A DNA stretch of 45,294 bases. Origin: Planctomyces sp. SH-PL62. Its GTDB lineage: Bacteria; Planctomycetota; Planctomycetia; Planctomycetales; Planctomycetaceae. Both the position numbers and the translations under genes were made by a program. The notes under the pieces are model-generated. The model had not been told where the DNA came from, searched no databases, and saw nothing but the letters and a program-made list of their open reading frames with translations. Positions within the stretch are counted from its first letter, which is position 1. Each line of letters starts with the position of its first letter. The stretch spans positions 1 through 45,294 of the forward strand of contig CAMDPX010000031.1 in assembly GCA_945905295.1 (NCBI GenBank). Reading direction: 5' to 3'. This document shows positions 17,466 to 25,452 of this stretch, one piece after another.

Positions 17466-18854
17466 ATGAGTGATGTTCAACCACGTTTTCGCTCTCAGAT
17501 GGAAAGCAGGGCGTTGGAGTCGCTTGGGAGCGTAATGACAACACTTTGCTATCGAACTAGTGATTTGCGGTCGTTCGACAAGAGCCTGTTTGGCCCGTTG
17601 TGTCAGTGCATTGCCAATATCAGCGCGGACGCGATTGTCGTCTACTCTGACAAATACAACATAGCGTTGAGCACATACGCACTGGCGGGCCGCAGTATGC
17701 GTAAGCATGAAGACGATGTCATTCGCCTCGTTTTGACGGAACTCAAAAAAATTCGTCAGTCTGCGGACTCTTCCAGCTTGTCTCATCTGCCCCTCGTGAT
17801 CCCGTGGGGTTCTGACTCTGTGATCTTGGCTGCGCCATTTCCAACCGGGAATGATCGTGCCGATCCATTGGGCGATCTGAGCGACAGTTTCTCTCTGGTT
17901 GTTTTTCAAAAGCGGCACCTTCCGGGAAATGGTGAAGCAACGTCTCACGACTACGAAGTTTGGCGGCGTCATCTCGTGTTTCCAGTGCTGAGCCTAGTGT
18001 TCCTGATTTTGCGTCATCGCATTCGGCTGTTTGCGTCTTTCCCGCCGAAGGTATCGCGTCTCTACTGGGATACAGCGGGAGGACGAACCGCGACTCCCGG
18101 CAAGCCGGCATTCGAGCCTCCGTGGATAGGCCGGAAGAGTTCTGAGGCTGGATCCACATCCAAGCTCCTGAGGCAGAAATCCACTTCTCGACTGACGGCA
18201 ACGCTGTCTTTCGATCTGCGAAAGTCCACCTTTTGTATGGAGAATACTCCCCCGGCGAAGTTCGCGCGGTGGATGGACGATTTTGTAGAGATTCTTCATC
18301 AGATTGCGCACCAGCATGGTGGCGTGTTTGATAAGTTCACCGGAGACGGAGCACTCGTGCATTTTTTAGCGGACGAGTGTCGTGAGGTTTATCAAAAGGA
18401 TCCCATCGAATGTGCGGTCCGGTGTGCTGTCGATTTTATTCAGGCAACGCGAATCCACCTTCCCAGACTTCAGCAATTTCTCACACACGATTCACGACTT
18501 CTCGGTGGATCTGCCGGCATTGATTACGCCTCTGCGCATTGGGACATTGATAGCCGATTTCATCCGGTCACCGTCGGCAAGGGCGTTGTGAATGCTTGCC
18601 GACTCGGAGACGGAGCTCTCGCCGGGCGTATTCGGCTCACCAATCGCGTCTATCGACGTCTTCCAAGGTGGTTTCGGACTGCTTACGAATACGTCGCGGT
18701 TGACTTTTCGAGCAAGGAAGTGGTCAAGAACCAGGAAGTGACCTGTTGGGAATGGGAACCTCCGAAGTTTGGAATTCAAGGCGACGTTGAGGCCGTGAGA
18801 CGGATCTGTGATCAAATCTATTCGCAGCGAAGACGATCCGACACACGCAAGTAG
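17466..18854 (+). CDS. Class III nucleotidyl cyclase
   Basis: Of 462 residues, the N-terminal 230 or so resemble a GAF/sensor region and hold one hydrophobic stretch (HLVFPVLSLVFLILRHRI) that may be a buried helix or a membrane segment. The C-terminal half is a class III cyclase domain. Metal-binding D250 is in LSFDLRKST; K290 and D294 are in FDKFTGDGALVHF, the standard pattern. The transition-state region reads GKGVVNACRLG with N376 and R379, a spacing of three where the usual VNxAxR has four. In a gapless alignment Val would take the catalytic Asn position. The product could be cAMP, cGMP or another cyclic nucleotide; substrate residues are not clear. It is the last gene of the tight operon and is probably gated by the receiver. 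The overlapping-context membrane CBS gene starts 123 bp downstream. Confidence 0.88.
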   Translation: MSDVQPRFRSQMESRALESLGSVMTTLCYRTSDLRSFDKSLFGPLCQCIANISADAIVVYSDKYNIALSTYALAGRSMRKHEDDVIRLVLTELKKIRQSADSSSLSHLPLVIPWGSDSVILAAPFPTGNDRADPLGDLSDSFSLVVFQKRHLPGNGEATSHDYEVWRRHLVFPVLSLVFLILRHRIRLFASFPPKVSRLYWDTAGGRTATPGKPAFEPPWIGRKSSEAGSTSKLLRQKSTSRLTATLSFDLRKSTFCMENTPPAKFARWMDDFVEILHQIAHQHGGVFDKFTGDGALVHFLADECREVYQKDPIECAVRCAVDFIQATRIHLPRLQQFLTHDSRLLGGSAGIDYASAHWDIDSRFHPVTVGKGVVNACRLGDGALAGRIRLTNRVYRRLPRWFRTAYEYVAVDFSSKEVVKNQEVTCWEWEPPKFGIQGDVEAVRRICDQIYSQRRRSDTRK

Positions 18855-18977
18855 AGGATCGAAGTTGTCAGGGTTCGTTAGGGGGATGAAAAGTTGTCGC
18901 AACGGCGTTCAATTCACCTTGAACCAGCACATCAGGATTATTCGTCTGGCACACACAATCAGTCGGTGAGGTGAAGC

Positions 18978-19688
18978 ATGAATGACTCTTCAGACGGTTC
19001 GTTTCGGGAGACGGTGGCGAGATGGATCTTTTTCCTCTCCATCGGTGGCATCGTGGTTCTGAGTGGTCTCGTGATTTGGATGAACCCCGACCAATCCATG
19101 ACCGTCTTGAACATGCTGCTGCCCGTGTTCTCTGCATGGGTCGGGACCGTCATCGCTTTCTACTTCGGGCGCGATAATTTCGAGTCGGCGAACAAACAGG
19201 TGCGCGACATGTTCGAGCGTCTGAGCCCTGCCGAGCGTGCCGAGGCACTCATCACCACCATCATGCGAAAAGAAAAAGAAATCATCAATTTCGTGATCGA
19301 GGATGGAAAGACCGATGCGGACTACAAGCTTCAGCAACTCTACGGCAAGTTTAATTCTAAGGTGACTCGACTGCCGGTCGTGGACTCCAAGAAACGTCCC
19401 AAGTATTTGATCCACGACAGCCGAATTGCCAAGTATGTGGAGCAGGGCGGGAAGCTGGACGACAACCTCAAAACATTCATCGACGAGGAAAGCAAAAGGC
19501 AGCGGGAATACGGCGTCAACAAGGGATTCATCGTCATCTCAGAGGCATGCACGATCGCTTCCGCAAAGCAGAAGATCGAGGAGATTCCAGGCTGTCAGGA
19601 TATCTTCGTGACAAAAGGCGGCAGTCCCGACGAGCCGCTGACGGGCTGGGTCTCAAACACGCGTCTGGCGAAGTCCCTCGAGGCGTAA
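18978..19688 (+). CDS. Two-TM membrane protein with paired CBS-like domains
   Basis: This protein has 236 residues. Two hydrophobic helices are at about 14-34 and 43-63, and the second ends in AFYFGRDNFESANKQV. The soluble part has two segments that read like CBS motifs: NSKVTRLPVVDSKKRPKYLI and, after a Lys/Glu-rich helix, FIVISEACTIASAKQKIEE, then DIFVTKGGSPDEPLTGWVSN. CBS pairs bind adenine nucleotides in other proteins. The start has AGGTGA six bases upstream. It follows the cyclase on the same strand after 123 bp. Its base composition is closer to the chromosome than that of the three preceding genes, so it may be resident rather than part of the block. As a nucleotide-binding membrane protein beside a cyclase it is a candidate effector, by inference only. 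Confidence 0.78.
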   Translation: MNDSSDGSFRETVARWIFFLSIGGIVVLSGLVIWMNPDQSMTVLNMLLPVFSAWVGTVIAFYFGRDNFESANKQVRDMFERLSPAERAEALITTIMRKEKEIINFVIEDGKTDADYKLQQLYGKFNSKVTRLPVVDSKKRPKYLIHDSRIAKYVEQGGKLDDNLKTFIDEESKRQREYGVNKGFIVISEACTIASAKQKIEEIPGCQDIFVTKGGSPDEPLTGWVSNTRLAKSLEA

Positions 19689-19830
19689 GAACTTGTCCAA
19701 GATCAACTTCGCTGCCCTGTAGCCCGTGCCCTTGTGGCACGGAGGATTCTGCCTCGCGTACATCGAAATCAATCCTCCGACCCACGAGGGGTCGGGCTAC
19801 AAAACACGGAATAGTTCTTGGACAAGTTCT
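19688..19830. repeat. MITE-like element with 15-bp perfect terminal inverted repeats
   Basis: AGAACTTGTCCAAGA at 19688-19702 is the exact reverse complement of 19816-19830. Inside, the segments starting GTAGCCCG (19719) and ending GGGCTAC (19800) form a second, imperfect palindrome. The 143-bp unit starts at the last base of the preceding stop codon and has no coding capacity. The structure resembles a non-autonomous mobile element. Confidence 0.75.
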
Positions 19831-19840
19831 AAGAGCGACT

Positions 19841-19926
19841 GGCAATTCAGAATTCAGAATTGGCCGATCGCGACGTGCGAACTCGGAACCAACTCCGCAT
19901 CGGCCCATTGTGAAATGTGATGTGCC
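19841..19926. repeat. 86-bp palindromic repeat, copy 2
   Basis: The arms are 19841-19867 and 19900-19926, with the shared tail TGACCTCCGCGTTG after the right arm. It directly precedes the PIN toxin gene, whose AAAGGA ribosome-binding site lies in or just after the tail. Confidence 0.9.
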
Positions 19927-19983
19927 TGACCTCCGCGTTGTTGGGACAACACGGAAGACGCGGAGAAGTGAAAGGAATTTGCG

Positions 19984-20469
19984 ATGCAGCCTTCGATCTA
20001 CCTCGAAACGAGCGTCATTGGATGTTTGGCGATGCGACTGAGCGGCGTCTTGCGGATCGCAGCCAATCAGCAAACCACGCGCGACTGGTGGGACAATCAT
20101 CGACAGCGATACGACCTGTTCGTGTCACGCTATGTGGTTGATGAATGCTCGGATGGCGACCCCGTCGCCGCTCAGGAGAGGCTCGTCTTTCTCGAAGGCA
20201 TTCCATTATTGGAAGTCAGCGACGCGGCCGTGACGCTTGCAGAAGCCCTGCTCAAAAACGTGCCGTTGCCGCCCAAAGCGGCCATTGATGCTTATCACAT
20301 TTCGGTGGCGGCAGTTCATGGCGTAGAATACCTGACGACTTGGAATTGCCGACACATTGCCAACCCGGCGCTACGAGCGCGAATTGAATTCGTCTGCCGT
20401 GAAATGGGCTACGAACCTCCCGTGATTTGCACACCGCAGGAACTGTTGGAGATCAACGATGCAACCTGA
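19984..20469 (+). CDS. PIN-domain ribonuclease toxin (VapC-like)
   Basis: This 161-residue PIN-domain protein belongs to the YLETSVIG subgroup, in which Glu replaces the first Asp of classical VapC. Further active-site context is AAIDAYHISVAAVHGVEYL and TTWNCRHIAN, conserved in this family. PIN toxins are Mg-dependent RNases. The antitoxin-like reading frame downstream overlaps its 3' end by 11 bp (ATGCAACCTGA), which implies coupled translation with toxin first. The start has AAAGGA about ten bases upstream. The gene pair is bracketed by copies 2 and 3 of the 86-bp repeat. The RNA target is unknown. Confidence 0.88.
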   Translation: MQPSIYLETSVIGCLAMRLSGVLRIAANQQTTRDWWDNHRQRYDLFVSRYVVDECSDGDPVAAQERLVFLEGIPLLEVSDAAVTLAEALLKNVPLPPKAAIDAYHISVAAVHGVEYLTTWNCRHIANPALRARIEFVCREMGYEPPVICTPQELLEINDAT

Positions 20470-20647
20470 TCCCGTTGTGGCCGAAATCCGCATCATCCGC
20501 GAACGCCTCGCCGCCAAATTCAATGACGACGTTGCCGCCATTGGGCGTGACGCGCAACAGCGCGACGCTGCCGGTGACCGAGTGGTCGTTCGCCGAGAAC
20601 CTCGCCCCGCCGTGAAGCCAACCCACCTTCCCGCGAAAACCGCTTGA
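20459..20647 (+). CDS. Small antitoxin-like protein paired with PIN toxin
   Basis: This 62-residue protein begins MQPDPVVAEIRIIRERLAAK FNDD. That N-terminal helix matches small proteins that regularly accompany PIN toxins of the YLETS type (consensus DPIVxEIRRIRExxAxxFNYD). No DNA-binding motif is obvious; the C-terminus is basic and Pro-rich. Its ATG lies inside the toxin gene in another frame. It probably neutralises the toxin by direct binding, from family context. Repeat copy 3 begins 15 bp after the stop. Confidence 0.8.
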   Translation: MQPDPVVAEIRIIRERLAAKFNDDVAAIGRDAQQRDAAGDRVVVRREPRPAVKPTHLPAKTA

Positions 20648-20661
20648 ATCGTCCGGGGTCT

Positions 20662-20747
20662 GCCCTTTCAGAATTCAGAATTGGCCGAGCGTGCCGTGCG
20701 AACTCGGAACCAACTCCGCTTCGGCCCATTGTGAATTGTGAAGTGCC
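20662..20747. repeat. 86-bp palindromic repeat, copy 3
   Basis: The arms are 20662-20688 and 20721-20747, with the tail TGACCCCCGCGTTGTGGGAC. The 16 bases before it (AATCGTCC-GGGTCTG) also match those before copy 1 with one change, so the conserved unit extends upstream. It separates the toxin/antitoxin pair from the next pair. The rest of the gap to 20892 has no visible feature. Confidence 0.9.
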
Positions 20748-20892
20748 TGACCCCCGCGTTGTGGGACACAGACATCGCGGAAGTCACGGAGAAGACAGAT
20801 TCAGTGCCGCGTGACGTGACACCGGTGGTTGGGTAGGATCGCTCAAGTATTCGCGCGATTTCAACGGCCTGTCCCGTGTCGGAGGCGTTGCC

Positions 20893-21153
20893 ATGAGCCC
20901 AGCAACAATCGAAGACGAATTGGAAATGAATCGCACGGCCTATGAAGAGAACCGGACGCGAATTCGTCAGGCGGGCTGCGGCCATTATGCGGCGATCGCT
21001 GCCGGCAAACTGATCGCGCTCGTGGCGACTTTTGAAGATGCCGTTCAGGCGATCCAATCGCTGGACCCTCCGCCCGCGCACTATGCGGTCTTTCCCGCTG
21101 ACGAAGAGCCAGCTTTTGAGATCATCGACGATTTCGGCGGAGAGGTTCATTGA
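20893..21153 (+). CDS. Small conserved protein preceding retropepsin-like gene
   Basis: This 86-residue acidic protein has GGAGG seven bases before its ATG. After an N-terminal helix (IEDELEMNRTAYEENRTRIR) there is a compact beta/alpha segment, CGHYAAIAAGKLIALVATFE, then DAVQAIQSL. It resembles the small DUF5678-like proteins (pattern GxYVAIxxGxxVA followed by a helix) that often sit before aspartic-protease-like genes; this match is by eye. Its stop overlaps the next ATG (TGATG). The function is unknown. Confidence 0.72.
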   Translation: MSPATIEDELEMNRTAYEENRTRIRQAGCGHYAAIAAGKLIALVATFEDAVQAIQSLDPPPAHYAVFPADEEPAFEIIDDFGGEVH

Positions 21154-21575
21154 TGGCGACCGCAACGTGGCAATGCACCGCGAATGGTCGCTACTGGCTC
21201 GATGTGCTGGTTGGGAGTCTTCCGGTGCCATTGATGATCGACACGGGGGTGGTCGATCCAGAACAGCGGGTTGGCATCGAACTGGAACCGCAACTGTTCG
21301 ACGTGTTGCAGCAAACTGGAAAGTTCTCTCAACGAGCATTGCGCGTTCGGAAGGACGCGGGAGGACAGTGCTTGCCGTTGATTTGCGCTGCGGTCGATGC
21401 GAGCTTGTCGACGCCTGGGGCAAATCAACCGCTGGGGCCATCCATCCGCATTCACGTTGCACGCGGAGTTGCGGGCGTCCCCAGTCGTGTGGGATTGGCG
21501 TTCTTCCACAAACTTCCAGAATGCCGAGTCGTCTGGGACTGCGCCGCGAAAACGTGGGCGATGTCAGTGAGCTGA
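21153..21575 (+). CDS. Retropepsin-like aspartic protease family protein
   Basis: This protein has 140 residues. The motif VPLMIDTGVVDPEQRVGIEL contains D-T-G, in the place of the DTGA active site of retropepsin-like proteases, preceded by hydrophobic LVGSLP. It is a single lobe, so a dimer would be needed for activity. The residue after DTG is Val rather than the usual Ala/Ser, and the second family element (a hydrophobic-hydrophobic-Gly) is read in SRVGLAFFHKL. It is translationally coupled to the small protein upstream through TGATG; a TTG three bases earlier is the alternative start. No signal peptide is present. The substrate is unknown. Confidence 0.7.
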   Translation: MATATWQCTANGRYWLDVLVGSLPVPLMIDTGVVDPEQRVGIELEPQLFDVLQQTGKFSQRALRVRKDAGGQCLPLICAAVDASLSTPGANQPLGPSIRIHVARGVAGVPSRVGLAFFHKLPECRVVWDCAAKTWAMSVS

Positions 21576-21628
21576 GTTGAACTGAATCAGTTCCGACTTC
21601 AGTTCTATGTGTGTCATGTTCAGGGGCT

Positions 21629-21714
21629 GGCATTTCAGAATTCAGAATTGGCCGAGCGCGACGTGCGAACTTGGAACCAACTCAGCTTCGACGAACTGAG
21701 AATTACGAACTGCC
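21629..21714. repeat. 86-bp palindromic repeat, copy 4
   Basis: The arms are 21629-21655 and 21688-21714. The right arm is more diverged than in copies 1-3 and the common tail is missing. It closes the array on the right. The remainder of 21576-21899 has only the TPR gene's ribosome-binding site. Confidence 0.85.
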
Positions 21715-21889
21715 TGAGCGACCGCGCTCTTCAAAACAGCAATGGCAATTGAGGAGCTGGAGCGAGCCGGTTCAAGCTGGAACTCAAATTGCCGACAGAC
21801 TTGCTCCTGCGCTGTGCTGACGGACAAGATGCCGCCCCGTGAAATGCCCTAGTCATCGTTCAACGTCAAAATCCGAACTCTCACATGGC

Positions 21890-21894
21890 GGAGG
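21890..21894 (+). promoter_or_regulatory. Ribosome-binding site that fixes the TPR start
   Basis: GGAGG lies five bases before the ATG at 21900. The in-frame ATG at 21885 has no such site and adds five residues in front of the signal peptide, so 21900 is preferred. Confidence 0.75.
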
Positions 21895-21899
21895 CTTCC

Positions 21900-24800
21900 A
21901 TGTCCCCAGCAGGTAAAGTTCTGCTCGCGATCGCTCTTCAGTGCGCGTTGCTGGCACCGTGTCCGAGTCTCGCCGCCGATGATCCGAACCCGGAGGCGAC
22001 TCGCCAGTACGCTGTGGCTTACGGCTTCCAATCCAAGAAGCTCTTCGCCCAGGCGATGCCGCGCTGGACCGAATTCTTGAAGACGTTCCCGCAAGACACG
22101 CGCGTCCCGAACGCGCACTACCAACTCGGTGTCTGCCAGTTGAACGAGAAGAAGCTGCCGGAGGCGACGGCCACATTCAAGCTCATCCTGGCGACGTATC
22201 CGCAGTTCAAGCATCTCGACGGAGCACAATTCAATCTCGGCCTCACGCTGTTCCAAACGGCTCAAACTTCAAAGCTACCGAACGACTTCAAGGCTGCCGC
22301 CGCTGAGTTCGCCAACGTCCCAACCAAGTTCGCGGCGAGTCCGCTCGCGGCCGACGCGACGTACTATCAGGCCGAGAGCTTGTATCTCGCCGCCGATAAG
22401 CCGAACGCGATCGTCGCGTATCAGAAGGTGATTGCGACGTATCCCGCCGCGACGGTCCTGCCGGAAGCGTTCTACGGACTCGGCACCACGCAGGCCGACC
22501 TCGATCAGCATGTCGAAGCGGTCACGACGTTCACGAAGTTGCTGCAAAGCTTCCCGCAGAGTCCGCTCGTCCCAGAGGCCAAGCTGCGGCTGGGCACATC
22601 GCTCGTCGCGCAGAAGAGACACGCCGAAGCCGAGCCTCACTTCGTGCAAGCCGCGGCCGTCCCCAATTTTCCGTTGGCTGATGTCGCTACGTTGAAGCAG
22701 GGCCAAGCACTGTTCGATCAAAACAAATTCCCCGAAGCCGCTGCCGTGCTCGATACGGTTCCGACGAAGTTTCCCAAGAGCGAACAGATCGGCCCCGCCT
22801 TTACCGCCACCGGCAAAGCCCGTTTCAAAGCGGGACAATTCCCACAGGCTCAAACCGCGCTGGCCACGGTCGTCACTCAAAAGCTGCCGACCGCTCCCGA
22901 AGCCGCGTATTGGCTCGGACGCACGCTGATCGCGCTCAAGCAACCGGCCACTGTGGTCGCGACCGTCGATCCCGTCATCTCCGCGAACGCTCAGAGCGAA
23001 TTCATCCCCGCGTTGCAGTTGGTCCGCATCGACTCGATCTACGAAATCCCCGAACGTCGCAAAGAGACGATTCCGCTCTACTCGCAGTTCGCGGCGACGT
23101 TTGCCGCGCACGAACTCGCGCCGGAAGCCAAATACCGAGCCGCACTCGCTGCGTTGCAGACCAGTGACTTCCCGAACGCGCAGGCCCAAGCAGAGCAATT
23201 CATCGCGACCGCTCCGTTCGCGAAGCACGCACTCGTCCCGGAAGTGGTCTTCGTCGCGGGCGAGGCGTATTTGCTCAATCAACCGGAAGCGAATCTCGCG
23301 AAGGCCGAGCCGCTCTTCCGTCGACTCGTCACCGAGTTCCCCACGAACCCACACGCTCCGCAAGCCCAAGTCCGCATCGGCCTCTGTTTGTACTCGGCGG
23401 GCGTCGCCGCCAATCAGCCGCCGAAGTTCGAGGAGTGCATCGCCTACCTCAACCCAATCGTCGCGACGTTGAAAGACCCCGCGCTGCTCGCTGAAGCGCG
23501 TTACCTCATCGGCCGAGCACACGGCGAAATGAAACGTCATCCCGATGCCGTCGTCGCCTTCCGAGCCGCTCTACAAGCCAAGCCCGATTGGGATCGCCTT
23601 GACGAAGTGCTGCTCGCGCTCGGCGTCAGCCTGCGAGCTGTCAACGACGCGCCGAACGCCACCGTCGAACTCACGAAGCTCAACCAAATCGCCGCCAGCA
23701 AGCTGCGCGACCGAGCGTTGTTCCATCTCGGCGAGATTGACCGCGGACTCAAGAAGCCCGACACCGCCGTTGCGTTCTACCAGCAAGTTGTCACCGGTTT
23801 CCCGATGAGCGACCTCGTCCCCGCCGCGATCTATGGCAGCGGAGCCGCACTCTTCGAGAAGCCCGACTACCCGAACGCCACCACGCATCTGACAAAACTC
23901 ATCGCCGAGAAACCGCAAAGCGAACTCGTCCCCGCCGCGCTCTTCCTGCGAGGTCTTTGCCTGCATCGCCAAAAACAATTCGACCCCGCATTGAAAGACC
24001 TCACGCAATTCATCGCTACGAACAAGGCCGCCGAGAAAGATGCCCTCGACGCCAAGTTCGCGATGGCCCTTTGCCAAGCCGGGCTGAAACAGTTTGCGCC
24101 GGAGATCGTGACGCTCACGCAATTGCTCACCGCCAAGCCCGACTACCCTGACGCCGACAAGTGCCACTACGAAATTGCCTTCGCGAACCTCGAACTCAAG
24201 AAAGAGAAGGAAGCCGCCGACGCCTTCCGCTTGCTCGCAACGAAACTGCCCACCAGTCCGCTCGCCGCCGAGTCTTGGTTCCGAGTCGGCGAGTTCCACG
24301 AGACTCAAAAGCAACCGACGGAATCCATCGCAGCCTTCACGGCCGGCCTCACGTCCGCGAAGACGCCCGAACTGCGCGAGCGACTGCACTACAAACTCGG
24401 CTGGGTCCAGCACGACCAAAAACAATTCCCCGCCGCGCTGGCCACGTTTCAAAACCAAATCAAAGAGTTCCCGCAGGGGACTCTGCTCGGCGATGCCAAC
24501 TTCCTCGCCGGTGAATGCCAATTCCGCCAGGACAAGTTTGCCGAAGCTCTGCCGTTTTACGCTGCCGTCATTACCGCCAAGAGCGAACGCTTCCACGCGA
24601 AAGCTCTCTACCGCAGCGGCACCTGCGCCACGCAACTCAAACAATGGCCACAAGCCCAACAACACTTCACGGTGCTGATCCAAGCCTTCCCACAATTCGA
24701 GCAACTCTACGAAGCTCGCTTTGGGCTCGGCTTCGCTCAACAAAACCAAAACCAAATCGACGCCGCGAAAGCCACCTACCTGCAAGTCACCAAGGAAACT

Positions 24801-25073
24801 CGCACGGAAACCGCCGCGAAGGCCCGCTTCATGATGGGCCAATGTGCTCTCGCCGCGAAGAACAACGCCGAGGCCACCGAACACTTCCTCGAAGCCGCCT
24901 TTGGCTACCCCTACGAAGAATGGCAATGCCAGAGCCACTTCGAGGCCGCGAAGTGTTTCATCGAACTGAAGGACACAGAGAAAGCCCGCGAGTCTCTCGA
25001 AACCGTCACCAAACGTTTCCCCAATCACGTCCGAGCCAAAGAAGCGACGACATTACTTGCGGGCTTGAAGTAA
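21900..25073 (+). CDS. Secreted tetratricopeptide-repeat protein
   Basis: This is 1057 residues with a signal peptide (MSPAGKVLLAIALQCALLAP, then CPSLAADDP). The rest is about twenty-five TPR-like units of 34-37 residues; examples are PNAHYQLGVCQLNEKKLPEA, PEAFYGLGTTQADLDQHVEA and AKALYRSGTCATQLKQWPQA. Such arrays bind peptides or proteins; long secreted versions are common in planctomycetes, where they may organise cell-envelope complexes. Composition is Ala/Lys/Pro-rich with regular AxxxFPxS turns. No catalytic domain is seen. It is monocistronic as far as visible: the cassette array precedes it and the tRNA locus follows. The opposite strand also has long open frames because of biased codons; they are shadows. 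Confidence 0.9.
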   Translation: MSPAGKVLLAIALQCALLAPCPSLAADDPNPEATRQYAVAYGFQSKKLFAQAMPRWTEFLKTFPQDTRVPNAHYQLGVCQLNEKKLPEATATFKLILATYPQFKHLDGAQFNLGLTLFQTAQTSKLPNDFKAAAAEFANVPTKFAASPLAADATYYQAESLYLAADKPNAIVAYQKVIATYPAATVLPEAFYGLGTTQADLDQHVEAVTTFTKLLQSFPQSPLVPEAKLRLGTSLVAQKRHAEAEPHFVQAAAVPNFPLADVATLKQGQALFDQNKFPEAAAVLDTVPTKFPKSEQIGPAFTATGKARFKAGQFPQAQTALATVVTQKLPTAPEAAYWLGRTLIALKQPATVVATVDPVISANAQSEFIPALQLVRIDSIYEIPERRKETIPLYSQFAATFAAHELAPEAKYRAALAALQTSDFPNAQAQAEQFIATAPFAKHALVPEVVFVAGEAYLLNQPEANLAKAEPLFRRLVTEFPTNPHAPQAQVRIGLCLYSAGVAANQPPKFEECIAYLNPIVATLKDPALLAEARYLIGRAHGEMKRHPDAVVAFRAALQAKPDWDRLDEVLLALGVSLRAVNDAPNATVELTKLNQIAASKLRDRALFHLGEIDRGLKKPDTAVAFYQQVVTGFPMSDLVPAAIYGSGAALFEKPDYPNATTHLTKLIAEKPQSELVPAALFLRGLCLHRQKQFDPALKDLTQFIATNKAAEKDALDAKFAMALCQAGLKQFAPEIVTLTQLLTAKPDYPDADKCHYEIAFANLELKKEKEAADAFRLLATKLPTSPLAAESWFRVGEFHETQKQPTESIAAFTAGLTSAKTPELRERLHYKLGWVQHDQKQFPAALATFQNQIKEFPQGTLLGDANFLAGECQFRQDKFAEALPFYAAVITAKSERFHAKALYRSGTCATQLKQWPQAQQHFTVLIQAFPQFEQLYEARFGLGFAQQNQNQIDAAKATYLQVTKETRTETAAKARFMMGQCALAAKNNAEATEHFLEAAFGYPYEEWQCQSHFEAAKCFIELKDTEKARESLETVTKRFPNHVRAKEATTLLAGLK

Positions 25074-25112
25074 CCCATTCGCACAAATCCGAGCCGCTTG
25101 GAACTGTCCAAC

Positions 25113-25140
25113 TTGCGACGCGGTTCTTCGCAACTATACT
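25113..25140 (+). promoter_or_regulatory. Probable sigma-70 promoter for tRNA-Leu
   Basis: TTGCGA (25113-25118) and TATACT (25135-25140) are separated by 16 bp and lie about 110 bp before the tRNA. Both hexamers are one or two bases from consensus. The transcript would include the tRNA-like remnant at 25194. Confidence 0.5.
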
Positions 25141-25193
25141 CCGTCCCCTCTCGCGTCGGGCGGCGATCATCAGATTACCGACCGGCGCAAAAC

Positions 25194-25230
25194 ACCGGCG
25201 GAACTGGCAGACGCGCTCGGTGGGAGACTC
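25194..25230 (+). pseudogene. Degenerate tRNA-Leu 5' part
   Basis: GGCGGAACTGGCAGACGCGC matches the D-arm region of leucine tRNAs almost perfectly, and the intact gene just downstream has GGCGAAATTGGCAGACGC. No anticodon arm, variable arm or T-arm follows in order, so this looks like a decayed or truncated tRNA-Leu. Confidence 0.5.
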
Positions 25231-25248
25231 AGTCGGACACAGAGATTC

Positions 25249-25332
25249 GCGGTCGTGGCGAAATTGGCAGACGCACTAGCTTGAGGTGCTAGCGCCCGCA
25301 AGGGCTTGGAGGTTCAAATCCTCTCGACCGCA
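25249..25332 (+). tRNA. trnL(gag): tRNA-Leu (anticodon GAG)
   Basis: This 84-nt gene has the seven-base acceptor stem GCGGTCG/CGACCGC and discriminator A. The anticodon arm CTAGC-TTGAGGT-GCTAG has GAG at 25283-25285, the long variable arm CGCCCGCAAGGGC is typical of class II tRNAs, and the T-arm GGAGG-TTCAAAT-CCTCT is present. CCA is not encoded. It reads CUC and CUU codons. Confidence 0.96.
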
Positions 25333-25334
25333 TT

Positions 25335-25409
25335 CAAGACAACCCAGCAGACTGATGGGGCCAGTGGGGCTTAACCCCGTGCAGGCTCGATTCCTGTCTT
25401 GCTCACTTT
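25335..25409 (+). other. tRNA-like or structured RNA segment
   Basis: GCAGGCTCGATTCCTGT resembles a T-arm with loop CTCGATT. A GGGGCTTAACCCC hairpin lies before it, and CAAGAC (start) pairs with GTCTTG (end). A proper anticodon loop with T33 cannot be drawn, so I do not call a functional tRNA. It may be a decayed tRNA, a structured leader or trailer, or the imprint of an integration event next to tRNA-Leu. The rest of 25074-25604 holds only the tRNA locus, promoter and terminator. Confidence 0.3.
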
Positions 25410-25452
25410 GATTGAGTCGTCGTGAAGGCACTGCCTCGCGGCGATTCGCAAA

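Noticed and set aside
19841-21714. True integron attC sites
   Set aside because: The palindromes lack the GTTRRRY core at the expected ends and no integron integrase is in the window. Only the layout is similar.
22275-25028. Long minus-strand frames opposite the TPR gene
   Set aside because: The TPR repeats are regular on the plus strand, and the opposite frames arise from their biased codons.
25335-25409. A second functional tRNA
   Set aside because: A T-arm-like segment exists, but no anticodon loop with T33 and no seven-base acceptor pairing could be drawn.
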